This document shows positions 47,301 through 55,032 of a stretch of DNA of 64,000 nucleotides, piece after piece. The notes below the pieces were generated by a model. It saw only the letters and a program-made list of their open reading frames with translations, was not told where the DNA came from and made no database searches. The stretch lies in assembly GCF_000422685.1 (NCBI RefSeq), contig NZ_KE383903.1, positions 139,402 through 203,401 of the forward strand, read 5' to 3'. Made by a program: the position numbers and the translations under genes. The stretch's first letter is position 1. Each line of letters opens with the position of its first letter. The stretch is from Flavobacterium gelidilacus DSM 15343 (GTDB taxonomy: Bacteria > Bacteroidota > Bacteroidia > Flavobacteriales > Flavobacteriaceae).

Positions 47301-50151
47301 CGTAACTAGTACAAACTATACAGGTTTTTTATCGTTTGCTAATTCTAATGCTTGTAGCGGAACTCCAACACCAGGAAATACAGTACCTTCTTCTAGTACA
47401 GTTTGTTTTGGAGAAAGTGTTACTTTAAGTTTACAAAACACAACTAGTGGATCAGGTGTTACTTATCAATGGAAATCTTCTACTGATGGTGTAACATACA
47501 CTTCAATCTCAGGAGCAACTAACTCAACATTAGTAACTTCTCCTACAACAGCTACATATTATTTGTGTGAAGTTACTTGTTCTGCAGGTTCTGTTACAGG
47601 AACTTCTATTGCTGTTCAAATTACTTTTACAAATACTATTACCGCTACAACACCAGCCACAAGATGTGGTACAGGTACTGTAGATTTAGTTGCAACACCA
47701 AACACTGGAGCTTCAGTTAATTGGTACACAGCTCAAACAGGTGGGACTTTAGTAGGTTCTGGAAATAACTTTACTACACCAAGTATTTCGGCTACTACTA
47801 CTTTTTATGCGATCGCTGAAACTGAGTCAACTTTAAATGGTTTAGCAAGAACAGCGCCAGTTACAACTGCAGGTACAACTCCTTCTAATTATGGTTTAGT
47901 TTTCGATGCTAATGAAGCTTTTTTAATAAATTCTGTCGATGTATTTTTAAATTCTACAACTAGTGGAAACGTAACAGTAGTTTTGCAAAATATCACCGGA
48001 ACTACATTGCAAACGACAACTTTAGCAGTTCCAGCAGGAAACGCAACAACTCCTTTACAACATACCTTAAATTTAAATTTCAACGTACCTATTGGTATTG
48101 GCTATAGATTAATAGCTACCTCTGGTGTAGGAATGGTTAGGGAATCAGCTTTAGGAGGCTTTCCATATAATTTAGGTCCAGTAGGAAGTATAACTTCTGG
48201 TTATATATCTGGAACATCAACCACATATTATTATTTCTACAACTGGAGTGTTAAGACTACATGTTCATCAGAAAGTGTGCCTGTAATTGCCACAGTGACA
48301 ACTCCACCAACATTAGCGTTAAGTAACTCAACAACTACTATCTGTGAATCGGATTCGTCATCAGCTGTGACATTAACATCAACAGCATCGGATTATGATA
48401 CTTATGTTTGGTCTCCTAGTGCAGGTGTTTCTGGTAATAGTGCAACAGGTTGGATATTTAATCCTACAGTTAGTACTACTTACACTTTAAATGCATCACA
48501 ATCAACAGGAAGTTTATGCGTTTCTAGCGCTACTGTTGTAGTAACTGTAAATCCTTTACCTAGTGTTATAACCTTTTCACCTGCATCATCTGCAGTTTGT
48601 GTTGATGCAATTCAACCATTAACTGCTACTGGTGGTACTATTGGAATTAATGGATCTACAGCTATTGGAACTGATACTACATTAACAGTAGAAAACAATA
48701 CAGATCCAACAGCTTTTAACAATAGATACGAACATTATTGGTTACAAATGGTGTTTACACAAGCAGAACTAAATGCTGCTGGTGTTCAAGCTGGAAATAT
48801 CAATGGTATTAAATTTGACATTAATTCTATTGGCTCAGCTGCTTTTGTTTCAGATTTTAAAGTTAATTTAGGATCTACAGCTTTAAGCACACTAACAGGC
48901 TTCACTCCAACAGGTTTAACAGAAGTATTTAGTGCTGCCACTTACAATCAAACAATTGGTTCAAACTCAATAGTATTTAACACCCCTTATTCTTGGGATG
49001 GAACTTCAAATATTATTGTAGATGTTAGAAGTACAGGAGCTGATTCTGCAAATAATTCTGCAACCTATTACACAGCAACTACTGATAACAAAACAGTTTC
49101 AGCTATTACTTCAACTACATTTGCAAGTTCAGATGCATATGTAGCTTCTAACCCAACTGGAACTTTATCTTTAAAAAGATTAAATACTACTTTTGATTGG
49201 ACAAGTTCTCTTCCAACAGATGTTACATGGTCTCCAGCAACTAATTTATATACAGATGCTGCTGCAACTGTGGCTTATGTAGCTAATACAAATGCACCAA
49301 CGGTTTATTTTAAATCTTCTACGGCTGCTGCTGCAACTACATATACAGCTACTGCTACTTCAGCATTCGGTTGTTCTAGGACTGCAACTACAGATGTTAC
49401 TGTAAATGCTGTAACATCAAATAGTACTACAGTATCAGTTTGTGATTCATATACTTGGGCTGAAAATGGAACAACATATACAGCATCTGGTGTTTATACA
49501 TCAGTCACTGGTTGTAATACAGAAACTTTAAATTTAACAATTACTACAAGTTCTTCTTTACCAAACGAAGTTGTATCAGCATGTGATACTTATACTTGGG
49601 CTGCTAATGGAACGACTTACACAACTGGTGGAACTTATACTTCTACTACAAATTGTGTTACAAGAACATTAAATTTAACAATCAATGCTTCACCAAGTAA
49701 TGCAACTACGCAATCAGGTGATACATTATCAGCAACTGAAACTGGAGCAACATACCAATGGTTACTTTGTGATGGATCGTTTACTCCAATTAGTGGAGCA
49801 ACATCTCAATCTTACTTAGTTACAGCTATTGGAAGTTATGCAGTTGATGTAACTAAAAATGGTTGTACAGTTAGAAGTACATGCATAAATGTTACTGCAT
49901 TAGGTACAGCAACATTTGATTTAGCAAAATTAAATTACTATCCAAACCCTGTTTTAGACCTATTTACAGTTCGCTATTCTCAAAACATTACTTCTATTGA
50001 AGTTTATGATTTAAGTGGTAGAAGAGTAAAAGTTAATACTTCAAACAATACCGAAGTTACAATTAACTTATCTGATTTAGCTGCTTCAGTTTATGTTGTA
50101 AAAGCATTTACAGAAGACAAATCGACTGAATTTAAAATAGTCAAAAAATAG
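44335..50151 (+). CDS. 1938-residue T9SS-exported surface protein
   Basis: A very large secreted protein rich in Thr, Ser, Gly, Asn and Ala. About 31 polar residues precede the hydrophobic signal (RIYLSLFSVFVALFSFGLTQAQ region), an extended signal peptide. After it come a jelly-roll-like domain, a fibronectin type III domain (about 240-345, with TYYYRVVSI), a WTGTSGGNWDLFTNW segment that often opens beta-helical repeats, a long parallel-beta-like region, Ig-like modules with VTYQWKSS and two near-identical modules (VCDSYTWAENGTTYT and ACDTYTWAANGTTYT, about 1735-1825). A type A T9SS sorting domain, LNYYPNPVLDLFTVRYS to FKIVKK, ends it. It is likely an adhesin or surface-layer protein; no enzyme domain is seen. 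Confidence 0.85.
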   Translation: MKKNYDSVASQLPLSSTISFTKEKTSYSTKKRIYLSLFSVFVALFSFGLTQAQTTLLSPTGDGGFENGTTLAANNWTAVNSSTDNWIAGTTPLVSAGTRCAFISSTPSGTQTWTYSQVSSIQHMYYDVTIPAGETIVTLAFKWKAGGEGTTTSDWDNLKVFWGTTTSLVAPTANVSVSSAFQVSGPGAISGMYKLNSTAYNAETITVSGMPGSTYRLVFSWKSDITDIANPPAALDEISITSRVALTPDAAPITFSATAVTQSGMTVNWVDNSTNETAFRVYRSTDNINFVQIGANIASTTTAGVGTAYSSNQTGLSSGTTYYYRVVSIIEAESTPLTGTQATLTAAAYYWTGTSGGNWDLFTNWNTSADGSGSNPTAWTNSDIHIIDGEGTTPGGALSIIVDRVSFTVGQIKITSNTNLALASSATATRTITISGGPNEDFLLEAGSSLNLTSATNAVAFNFTGSVNTGTIAGTYIAGGSTSNTINTTGGTGTLVTVTSTGNVNNTILGSSGCLLGSVATLNFTNGSNYTHSSFTTTNGFIPLATWGESSNVFITGGTTSTGLTNAAQNFGNFTYNSATSTATFSAFTTSTTGLIKGNLTISNTNTGTFRALTSGTLNVNGNIIITQGRLQSASSTGTLIANGTTTIDTNGILDILAGTFSQRGNTFTNNGILTGPAGTLQFVNFTGSAAQTLAGSGTVLTNIASLSMQNTAGLTITHVNPVILARVNLFQGTVTNSNKITFGTGLAVNCVTQIGSAGLTTPGGSFDSLPLFNLGTGTYSVNYAQESVSRTSGFEIPSTRSINNLVFNNTNGFTISGGDVTTISSLALTNGIVTTGVNNLILGNSSTVGALTGGSETAYVNGSLTRSIATANTNTTYVTFPIGKSGIYTPIALAPATTSIALFKAESFGSNTGTSDASIIGLSTTRRFEALPVSGTFTDINVRLADATITATNIPVQAPAAAGAYNSAFGSVATFTPGIPNTIQSNTPVTSTNYTGFLSFANSNACSGTPTPGNTVPSSSTVCFGESVTLSLQNTTSGSGVTYQWKSSTDGVTYTSISGATNSTLVTSPTTATYYLCEVTCSAGSVTGTSIAVQITFTNTITATTPATRCGTGTVDLVATPNTGASVNWYTAQTGGTLVGSGNNFTTPSISATTTFYAIAETESTLNGLARTAPVTTAGTTPSNYGLVFDANEAFLINSVDVFLNSTTSGNVTVVLQNITGTTLQTTTLAVPAGNATTPLQHTLNLNFNVPIGIGYRLIATSGVGMVRESALGGFPYNLGPVGSITSGYISGTSTTYYYFYNWSVKTTCSSESVPVIATVTTPPTLALSNSTTTICESDSSSAVTLTSTASDYDTYVWSPSAGVSGNSATGWIFNPTVSTTYTLNASQSTGSLCVSSATVVVTVNPLPSVITFSPASSAVCVDAIQPLTATGGTIGINGSTAIGTDTTLTVENNTDPTAFNNRYEHYWLQMVFTQAELNAAGVQAGNINGIKFDINSIGSAAFVSDFKVNLGSTALSTLTGFTPTGLTEVFSAATYNQTIGSNSIVFNTPYSWDGTSNIIVDVRSTGADSANNSATYYTATTDNKTVSAITSTTFASSDAYVASNPTGTLSLKRLNTTFDWTSSLPTDVTWSPATNLYTDAAATVAYVANTNAPTVYFKSSTAAAATTYTATATSAFGCSRTATTDVTVNAVTSNSTTVSVCDSYTWAENGTTYTASGVYTSVTGCNTETLNLTITTSSSLPNEVVSACDTYTWAANGTTYTTGGTYTSTTNCVTRTLNLTINASPSNATTQSGDTLSATETGATYQWLLCDGSFTPISGATSQSYLVTAIGSYAVDVTKNGCTVRSTCINVTALGTATFDLAKLNYYPNPVLDLFTVRYSQNITSIEVYDLSGRRVKVNTSNNTEVTINLSDLAASVYVVKAFTEDKSTEFKIVKK

Positions 50152-50171
50152 TCAAATCTAATTTTTAAATT

Positions 50172-50209
50172 AAAAACCGTTTATTCTTAATTGAGTAAAC
50201 GGTTTTTTT
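50172..50209 (+). terminator. terminator of the giant gene
   Basis: AAAAACCGTTTATTC pairs with GAGTAAACGGTTTTT (15 bp with one wobble), followed by T bases, 20 bases after the stop codon. Confidence 0.85.
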
Positions 50210-50347
50210 ATTTGGGCGTTACCTTGTTGTTCAACTATATATTTAAAATCAAAATAAGAATACAACAAGGTCAGGCTATACGCACTCGCTTTTATTGTTT
50301 TCACAAACAATAAAGAGCTCAAACAATTGCTTCTATCCTTAACGCAT
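50210..50347 (+). repeat. dispersed intergenic element, copy B (downstream of the giant gene)
   Basis: ACCTTGTTGT (50221-50230) pairs perfectly with ACAACAAGGT (50262-50271). Then come CAGGCTATACGCAC, a second perfect 10 bp stem TTTATTGTTT/AAACAATAAA (50291-50314, loop TCAC) and the end CTTCTATCCTTAACGCA. It lies in the same orientation and in the same place relative to a terminator as copy A. It has no coding content. Bases 50348-50382 of this gap hold nothing recognisable. Confidence 0.75.
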
Positions 50348-50382
50348 AGTTCTTTTCAAATCAAATAAATATTTTTAAAACC

Positions 50383-50414
50383 AAACCATAAAGGTTTTAA
50401 AAACCTTTGAGGTT
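50383..50414. repeat. nested inverted repeat, left flank of the blaI operon
   Basis: AAACC-ATA-AAGGTTTT then AAAACCTT-TGA-GGTTT forms a 32 base palindrome. A sibling with the same layout lies at 52469-52501 on the other side of the two-gene operon. It may act as a terminator-like barrier or be a mobile palindrome. Confidence 0.65.
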
Positions 50415-50439
50415 TATAATAAATTATGTTAAAATTTAG

Positions 50440-50453
50440 CTCTACACTTGTAG
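50440..50453. promoter_or_regulatory. BlaI/MecI-type operator 1
   Basis: TCTACACTTGTAGA, a dyad with the TACA-N2-TGTA core of BlaI/MecI operators. The -33 TTG of the promoter (50447-50449) lies inside it. Confidence 0.85.
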
Positions 50454-50477
50454 AATTAAAATATTATTCTACATTTG
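50447..50477 (+). promoter_or_regulatory. promoter of the blaI-M56 operon
   Basis: TTG at 50447-50449, a 20 base spacer and TACATTTG at 50470-50477, a full match to TAnnTTTG. Both elements lie within the two operators, so repressor binding would exclude RNA polymerase. Confidence 0.85.
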
Positions 50478-50481
50478 TAGA
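50468..50481. promoter_or_regulatory. BlaI/MecI-type operator 2
   Basis: TCTACATTTGTAGA, centred 28 bases from operator 1, with the same TACA-N2-TGTA core. It contains the complete -7 box. The start codon of blaI follows 25 bases later. Confidence 0.85.
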
Positions 50482-50506
50482 GTTAATTCTAAAAACATAG
50501 AGCAAA

Positions 50507-50878
50507 ATGCAATTATCTACAACAGAAGAACAATTAATGGAACACCTTTGGAAACTAGAAAAAGCTTTCATGAAAGATTTATTAGAAGTTTATCCCGAAC
50601 CAAAACCAGCCACTACAACAATTGCAACTTTGTTAAAAAGAATGAGTGACAAAAAATTTATAGCTTATAATTTATATGGTAATTCAAGAGAGTATTATCC
50701 TTTAGTCAAAAAATCAGATTATTTTTCAAAACATGTAAACGGATTAATTAAAAATTTCTTCAACGATTCGGCTTCTCAATTTGCTTCGTTTTTTACAACA
50801 GCAACCAATTTATCAGAAAAAGAATTAGAAGATTTAAAGAAAATAATAGATGTAGAACTTCAAAAAAAGAAAAAATGA
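50507..50878 (+). CDS. BlaI/MecI/CopY-family repressor
   Basis: 123 residues, standard size. The winged helix covers about residues 1-75: LSTTEEQLMEHLWKLEKAFM, then TTIATLLKRMSDKKFIAY as recognition region and wing (NLYGNSREYYPLV). The C-terminal helices about 85-120 (LSEKELEDLKKIIDVEL) form the dimer domain where partner proteases normally cut. It should repress its own promoter by binding the two dyads just upstream. Its last bases overlap the M56 protease gene by 4. No beta-lactamase or resistance gene is adjacent, so the signal is probably something other than antibiotic. Confidence 0.93.
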   Translation: MQLSTTEEQLMEHLWKLEKAFMKDLLEVYPEPKPATTTIATLLKRMSDKKFIAYNLYGNSREYYPLVKKSDYFSKHVNGLIKNFFNDSASQFASFFTTATNLSEKELEDLKKIIDVELQKKKK

Positions 50879-52452
50879 TAAATTTACTTTTAGAATCAAC
50901 TGTTAGTTTAATTGCGTTTTTAGCTTTCTATCATTTATTTTTAGAACGTGAAAAAATGCATCAATTCAATCGATTTTACTTATTGTTTTCAATCATAATC
51001 TCGATTATTATTCCTTTTATTTCTATCGAAATTATACAAGAAATTGAAACTATAACTTTGCCAACAGGTTTTCCAGTATTTATTGATTCAGGAAAAAATA
51101 TTCCTATAAAAGAAGCTATTGACTTCACTCCTATTCTATTGTGGAGTTTGTATGTAATTGTCTCATTAGTTTTGTTATTTAGATTTGTGAAAAACATATT
51201 TTATTTCAAGAAAACAATTCAGTCAAACGAAAAAGTAGCTTATGAAAATGCGATTTTAGTTTTGTTAGAAGAAAAAATAATTCCACATACATTTCTAAAT
51301 TATATATTTCTAAACAAAGAATCTTACAACAACAGAACTATTGAAAATGAATTATACGAACACGAATTAACGCATGTAAATCAAAAACATAGTTATGATA
51401 TTTTAGGAATTGAGCTCTTAAAAATCATCTTTTGGTTTAATCCAGTATTTTATTTCTACAAAAAAGCTATTCAACTGAATCATGAATTTATTGCTGATGA
51501 AAAAGTTGTAAAAACACATAAAAACGTTTCATTTTATCAATCTTTATTGTTGAATACAAATGGAAACGCAAGCTATTACTTGGCCAGTAATTTGAATTAT
51601 TTAATCACTAAAAAACGTCTTATTATGATGACAAAAACCACTTCAAAATTTTCTGGTTTTATTAAAAAAGCAGGAATTATTCCGTTAATGACCTTAATGA
51701 TCTATTTTCTTTGTACTGATGTAGTTGCACAAGAAAAAATAAAATCAAATCCCGAATTTCCACACAAAGAATTAGATACTTATTATGGTAACACAAGAGT
51801 GATTATTAAAGACCATGACGGAAAAATCATTGTTGATAAAAAATACACAGAACTTACAGAAGAACAAAAAATGCGAGTTCCACCACCACCGCCAAAAACC
51901 GAAAAATTAAAACTATCAGAAACCCAATTTCAAGAATTCAAAAACCAAACAAAATATGCAATTTGGATTGACGGAAATCACGTAAAAAATTCTGAATTAA
52001 ATAAATACAAAGCTTCTGATTTTGCTTATTTCATGAATAGTCACGTTTACAAAAATGCAAGAAGTAAAAAATTTCCTCAAGAAAATCAAGCAAACTTATA
52101 TACTGAAAAAGGATTTATAAAAGCATTTGAAAAGAATGATGAAAAAATAAATGGGACAATTGAGGTTAGTGAAAAAAGAATTAATTTATATCCTAAAACA
52201 GAAAAATTAGAAACAGAAAACATTAAAGTCAAAACTGCAACTTCAGAAGAAATAGAAAAAGCCAAAATTATAAAAGTAGATAAATTAAGTGATTTTGATA
52301 CTAAAGACAAAAAAGAAGGCTATATTTATATGAATAATGGGACTTACTTTTTTTCCAAAAACGATAAAGGTGCAGTAGAATACTTTAACCGTTGGGGAAA
52401 TCAAGTAAATGAAAAAGGAGAAAAAATAACAGAAATAATTGAGGAAAAATAA
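50875..52452 (+). CDS. M56-family membrane metallopeptidase (BlaR1-like) with unusual sensor tail
   Basis: 525 residues. About three membrane helices lie in the first 110 residues, then the cytoplasmic zinc protease domain with H163-E-L-T-H167 in YEHELTHVNQKH and the distal LNHEFIADEKV. A fourth helix is near residue 270 (IIPLMTLMIYFLCTDVVAQ). BlaR1 has a penicillin-binding sensor domain after this point. Here the 235 residues that follow contain a VPPPPPKTEK segment and lysine/glutamate-rich sequence with no serine beta-lactamase motif. It is presumed to cut the co-transcribed repressor on a signal, so the tail would set a different signal specificity. Confidence 0.87.
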   Translation: MINLLLESTVSLIAFLAFYHLFLEREKMHQFNRFYLLFSIIISIIIPFISIEIIQEIETITLPTGFPVFIDSGKNIPIKEAIDFTPILLWSLYVIVSLVLLFRFVKNIFYFKKTIQSNEKVAYENAILVLLEEKIIPHTFLNYIFLNKESYNNRTIENELYEHELTHVNQKHSYDILGIELLKIIFWFNPVFYFYKKAIQLNHEFIADEKVVKTHKNVSFYQSLLLNTNGNASYYLASNLNYLITKKRLIMMTKTTSKFSGFIKKAGIIPLMTLMIYFLCTDVVAQEKIKSNPEFPHKELDTYYGNTRVIIKDHDGKIIVDKKYTELTEEQKMRVPPPPPKTEKLKLSETQFQEFKNQTKYAIWIDGNHVKNSELNKYKASDFAYFMNSHVYKNARSKKFPQENQANLYTEKGFIKAFEKNDEKINGTIEVSEKRINLYPKTEKLETENIKVKTATSEEIEKAKIIKVDKLSDFDTKDKKEGYIYMNNGTYFFSKNDKGAVEYFNRWGNQVNEKGEKITEIIEEK

Positions 52453-52468
52453 ATTCATTTTTTTTAAC

Positions 52469-52501
52469 AAACCTAAGAGGTTTTTAAAACCTGTTAGGTT
52501 T
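52469..52501. repeat. nested inverted repeat, right flank of the blaI operon
   Basis: AAACCT-AAG-AGGTTTT then AAAACCT-GTT-AGGTTT, 33 bases, starts 16 bases after the M56 stop. It has the same layout as the palindrome at 50383-50414. Confidence 0.65.
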
Positions 52502-52541
52502 AAAATTCCGTTAATTCTTTATTGAGTAAACGGAATTTTTG
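52502..52541 (+). terminator. terminator of the blaI-M56 operon
   Basis: AAAATTCCGTT (52502-52512) pairs with AACGGAATTTT (52529-52539), followed by T bases. The arm TTGAGTAAACGG is shared with the terminators at 43888 and 50172. Confidence 0.75.
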
Positions 52542-52656
52542 TTTCCATAAAACAAGTTATCAACAATTTACAACATCTCGTAACTTTTGGCGTTAAAATT
52601 GTACTAATCATCATCAATCAATCCTACTGAACTTGTTTCAGTAAAAATCAATCACT

Positions 52657-53757
52657 ATGTTAAAACGTTTTTTTATTCTTTGTTCTGGTGTCGATAAAGA
52701 CATTGTGCAAAATTGTTCCGATGGAGAACAAAACAAATATGCCGGAATTGGAGCCACTGTTTTTTTTACAGCAGTTATGGCTTTCTTGGCTGGTTCGTAT
52801 GCTCTTTACACCGTTTTTGACGATTATTATGTTGCCGTTTTTTTTGGATTAATTTGGGGTTCACTTATATTTAATTTAGATAGATTTATCGTTTCAACAA
52901 TCAAGAAACGAGATAATTTTATGGATGAATTCATTCAGGCAACTCCACGAATTATATTAGCTGTGATTATTGCAATTGTAATTTCAAAACCTTTAGAAAT
53001 CAAAATATTTGAAAAAGAAATCAACACCGTTTTATTGAAAGAAAAAAATGCTATGATGTTAGCCAACAAAAAAGAAGTTGCCAATTATTTTCAAACCGAT
53101 ATAGACAAAAACAAAGCTCAAATTGATAGTTTAAAATCTGACATTACTAAAAAAGAAAAAGAAGTAAACGATTTATACGCAGTTTACATCACAGAAGCAG
53201 AAGGAACTTCAGGAACAAAAAAATTAGGAAAAGGTCCTGTTTACAAAGAAAAACGCGATAAACATGATGCTGGTTTACAAGATTTAGCAGCTTTAAAAAC
53301 AACTAATCAAGCAAAAATTACTGATTTAGAAGCAAAAGCAAAATTACTTCAAATAGATTTGGATAAAAAGATAATAGAAACACAACCAATCATTGATGGC
53401 TTTGATGGTTTAATGGCGCGAATCAATGCCTTAGACAAATTGCCTTGGTTACCTTCATTTTTTATAATGTTGTTGTTTTTGGCTATTGAAACTTCTCCTA
53501 TTATTGCCAAATTATTATCTCCAAGAGGTGAATATGATTACAAGCAAGAAGACAAAGAAATGGGAATCATAAATGTTTTAGCTCAAAACAAATACCAAAG
53601 CGAATTGCAAAAGAAAACGGATGCAGAAATTTATGATAAAGTGTATGCAGACATTAAAGACGACAAAGAACTTTATAATTACAAGAAAAAAGGAGCTTTG
53701 GAACTTTTAAAATTACAAGCTGATGGTTTTGTAGACAAACAGAAAAAAAGTATGTGA
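52657..53757 (+). CDS. DUF4407 membrane protein
   Basis: 366 residues. Four membrane helices: two about residues 32-80 (GATVFFTAVMAFLAGSYALY and the next), one about 92-108 (IILAVIIAIVISKP) and one about 262-280 (FFIMLLFLAIETSPIIAKLL). Between helices 3 and 4 lies a long charged coiled coil of about 140 residues. FNLDRFIVSTIKK after helix 2 is characteristic of DUF4407. The function of the family is unknown. It is transcribed alone, upstream of a terminator, and I cannot link it functionally to its neighbours. Confidence 0.85.
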   Translation: MLKRFFILCSGVDKDIVQNCSDGEQNKYAGIGATVFFTAVMAFLAGSYALYTVFDDYYVAVFFGLIWGSLIFNLDRFIVSTIKKRDNFMDEFIQATPRIILAVIIAIVISKPLEIKIFEKEINTVLLKEKNAMMLANKKEVANYFQTDIDKNKAQIDSLKSDITKKEKEVNDLYAVYITEAEGTSGTKKLGKGPVYKEKRDKHDAGLQDLAALKTTNQAKITDLEAKAKLLQIDLDKKIIETQPIIDGFDGLMARINALDKLPWLPSFFIMLLFLAIETSPIIAKLLSPRGEYDYKQEDKEMGIINVLAQNKYQSELQKKTDAEIYDKVYADIKDDKELYNYKKKGALELLKLQADGFVDKQKKSM

Positions 53758-53778
53758 TTTCTATAGCTAAAATATAAA

Positions 53779-53815
53779 ACCCGATAACTTTTTAAGTCAT
53801 CGGGTTTTTGTTTTT
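53779..53815. terminator. bidirectional terminator
   Basis: AAACCCGAT pairs with ATCGGGTTT, with an inner ACTT/AAGT extension. A T-run follows on the plus strand and an A-rich stretch precedes it, serving the convergent DUF4407 and REC-glycosyltransferase genes. Confidence 0.8.
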
Positions 53816-53829
53816 AAAATAAAAATAAA

Positions 53830-55011
53830 CTATCTATAATGAACAGCTATTTGTCCTAATTGACCAACAATCTTTATAGAATCTTTCATAGATAATTTTG
53901 AACCATCTGCATGAATCCATCTATTTAAAGGCTTTTCTAAAATAAGTTCTTGAGTCTGTTTTGTACCATATATTTTTTTCATTCGCATAAAAATTTCTAC
54001 ATCAAAAATCCATTGTGTAATAAATTTTTCTTGGAATGTTTTTTCAATTACATCTTTAGTCATAATTTTTGCACCACATTGTGTGTCATTAATATCCATT
54101 CCTAGGATTTTTCTAATGATGAAATTTATGGTTTTACTAATTATTGCTCTTGCTGATTGTTTAGTTATGTCTGCACCCATTCGAGCCATACGAGATCCAA
54201 AAACTAATTTGTATTTTGAATTTGTAATGGTATCCGCTAAATCCACAAAATCATCAAAATTTGTAGATAAATCTGCGTCTAAAAATCCAATATAATCAAA
54301 CTGACTTTGTTTGGCTAAATGCAACATTCCTAAACGAACAGCTTCTGCTTTTCCACCATTTTTTTCACAATCGTAAACACTAATATAGTCTTCTCTTCCT
54401 TTAGATAATTCATGTAAAACTTCTAAAGTTCTGTCTTTACTTCCATCATTTACAAAACACAAATGATAGCCTAAATTTTTTCGGGTAAAACTCTTAAACT
54501 CTTCTCCTAACAAACGCTCTTCTTCATTATAACATGGAATTACAATTCCAATACATTTATTTTGAATGTATTGTTCAGAAGGCTTTTCTGAAGTTATATT
54601 TGGGCTTTTTACATTTAAATTTGAACCTATTAAACGCTTAACTCTTGCGCCAATTTCACTAAGGCTTAATGGCTTTTTCATATAATCATCAATCCCTAAA
54701 TCAAAGCCTTTAACAATAATTTCTTCGTCAGTATTGCCAGACAAAACCATTACTTTTGTAGTATTATCTTGTTTTTCTTGTCTAATATACTTTACAACTT
54801 CCAAACCTGATGAAGTTTCAACTGCATCTAATGAATCTGTTTTTCCAGACAAGTTAATATCTACGATAACTAAGTTAGGTTGCAAATTATCATAAGATAT
54901 TATTGCATCACTAACATTTTCCGCACTATGTACTTCATAACCTAAATCGGTTAAAGCTTTTTCTAATGATAACAATACCAATTGTTGATCATCAATAATT
55001 AAAATTTTCAT
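53830..55011 (-). CDS. response-regulator receiver fused to a DPM1-like GT2 glycosyltransferase
   Basis: 393 residues. Residues 1-128 form a receiver domain with the acidic pair D7/D8, phospho-acceptor D51 in VIVDINLSG, S91 in VLSG and the conserved Lys in MKKP (112/113). A short linker (129-152) leads to a GT2 domain (153-393) opening IGIVIPCYNEEERLL, with FVNDGSKDRT, the KNGGKAEAVR segment and the metal-binding DADLS (D245, D247). The GT part resembles polyprenyl-phosphate sugar synthases (DPM1 type). An extra stretch of about ten residues follows D51 compared with usual receivers. It is the last gene of a three-gene unit with a GT4 enzyme and a flippase. Confidence 0.9.
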   Translation of the reverse strand: MKILIIDDQQLVLLSLEKALTDLGYEVHSAENVSDAIISYDNLQPNLVIVDINLSGKTDSLDAVETSSGLEVVKYIRQEKQDNTTKVMVLSGNTDEEIIVKGFDLGIDDYMKKPLSLSEIGARVKRLIGSNLNVKSPNITSEKPSEQYIQNKCIGIVIPCYNEEERLLGEEFKSFTRKNLGYHLCFVNDGSKDRTLEVLHELSKGREDYISVYDCEKNGGKAEAVRLGMLHLAKQSQFDYIGFLDADLSTNFDDFVDLADTITNSKYKLVFGSRMARMGADITKQSARAIISKTINFIIRKILGMDINDTQCGAKIMTKDVIEKTFQEKFITQWIFDVEIFMRMKKIYGTKQTQELILEKPLNRWIHADGSKLSMKDSIKIVGQLGQIAVHYR

Positions 55012-55032
55012 AGTAGTTTATTTAGTTTGGTT

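Noticed and set aside
44335..50151. Rhs/polymorphic toxin for the giant protein
   Set aside because: No YD repeats, no toxin C-terminus and no immunity gene; it ends in a T9SS sorting tail.
50383..52501. blaI-M56 operon as a transposon-borne resistance cassette
   Set aside because: No beta-lactamase, transposase or target-site duplication is seen, and base composition matches the neighbours.
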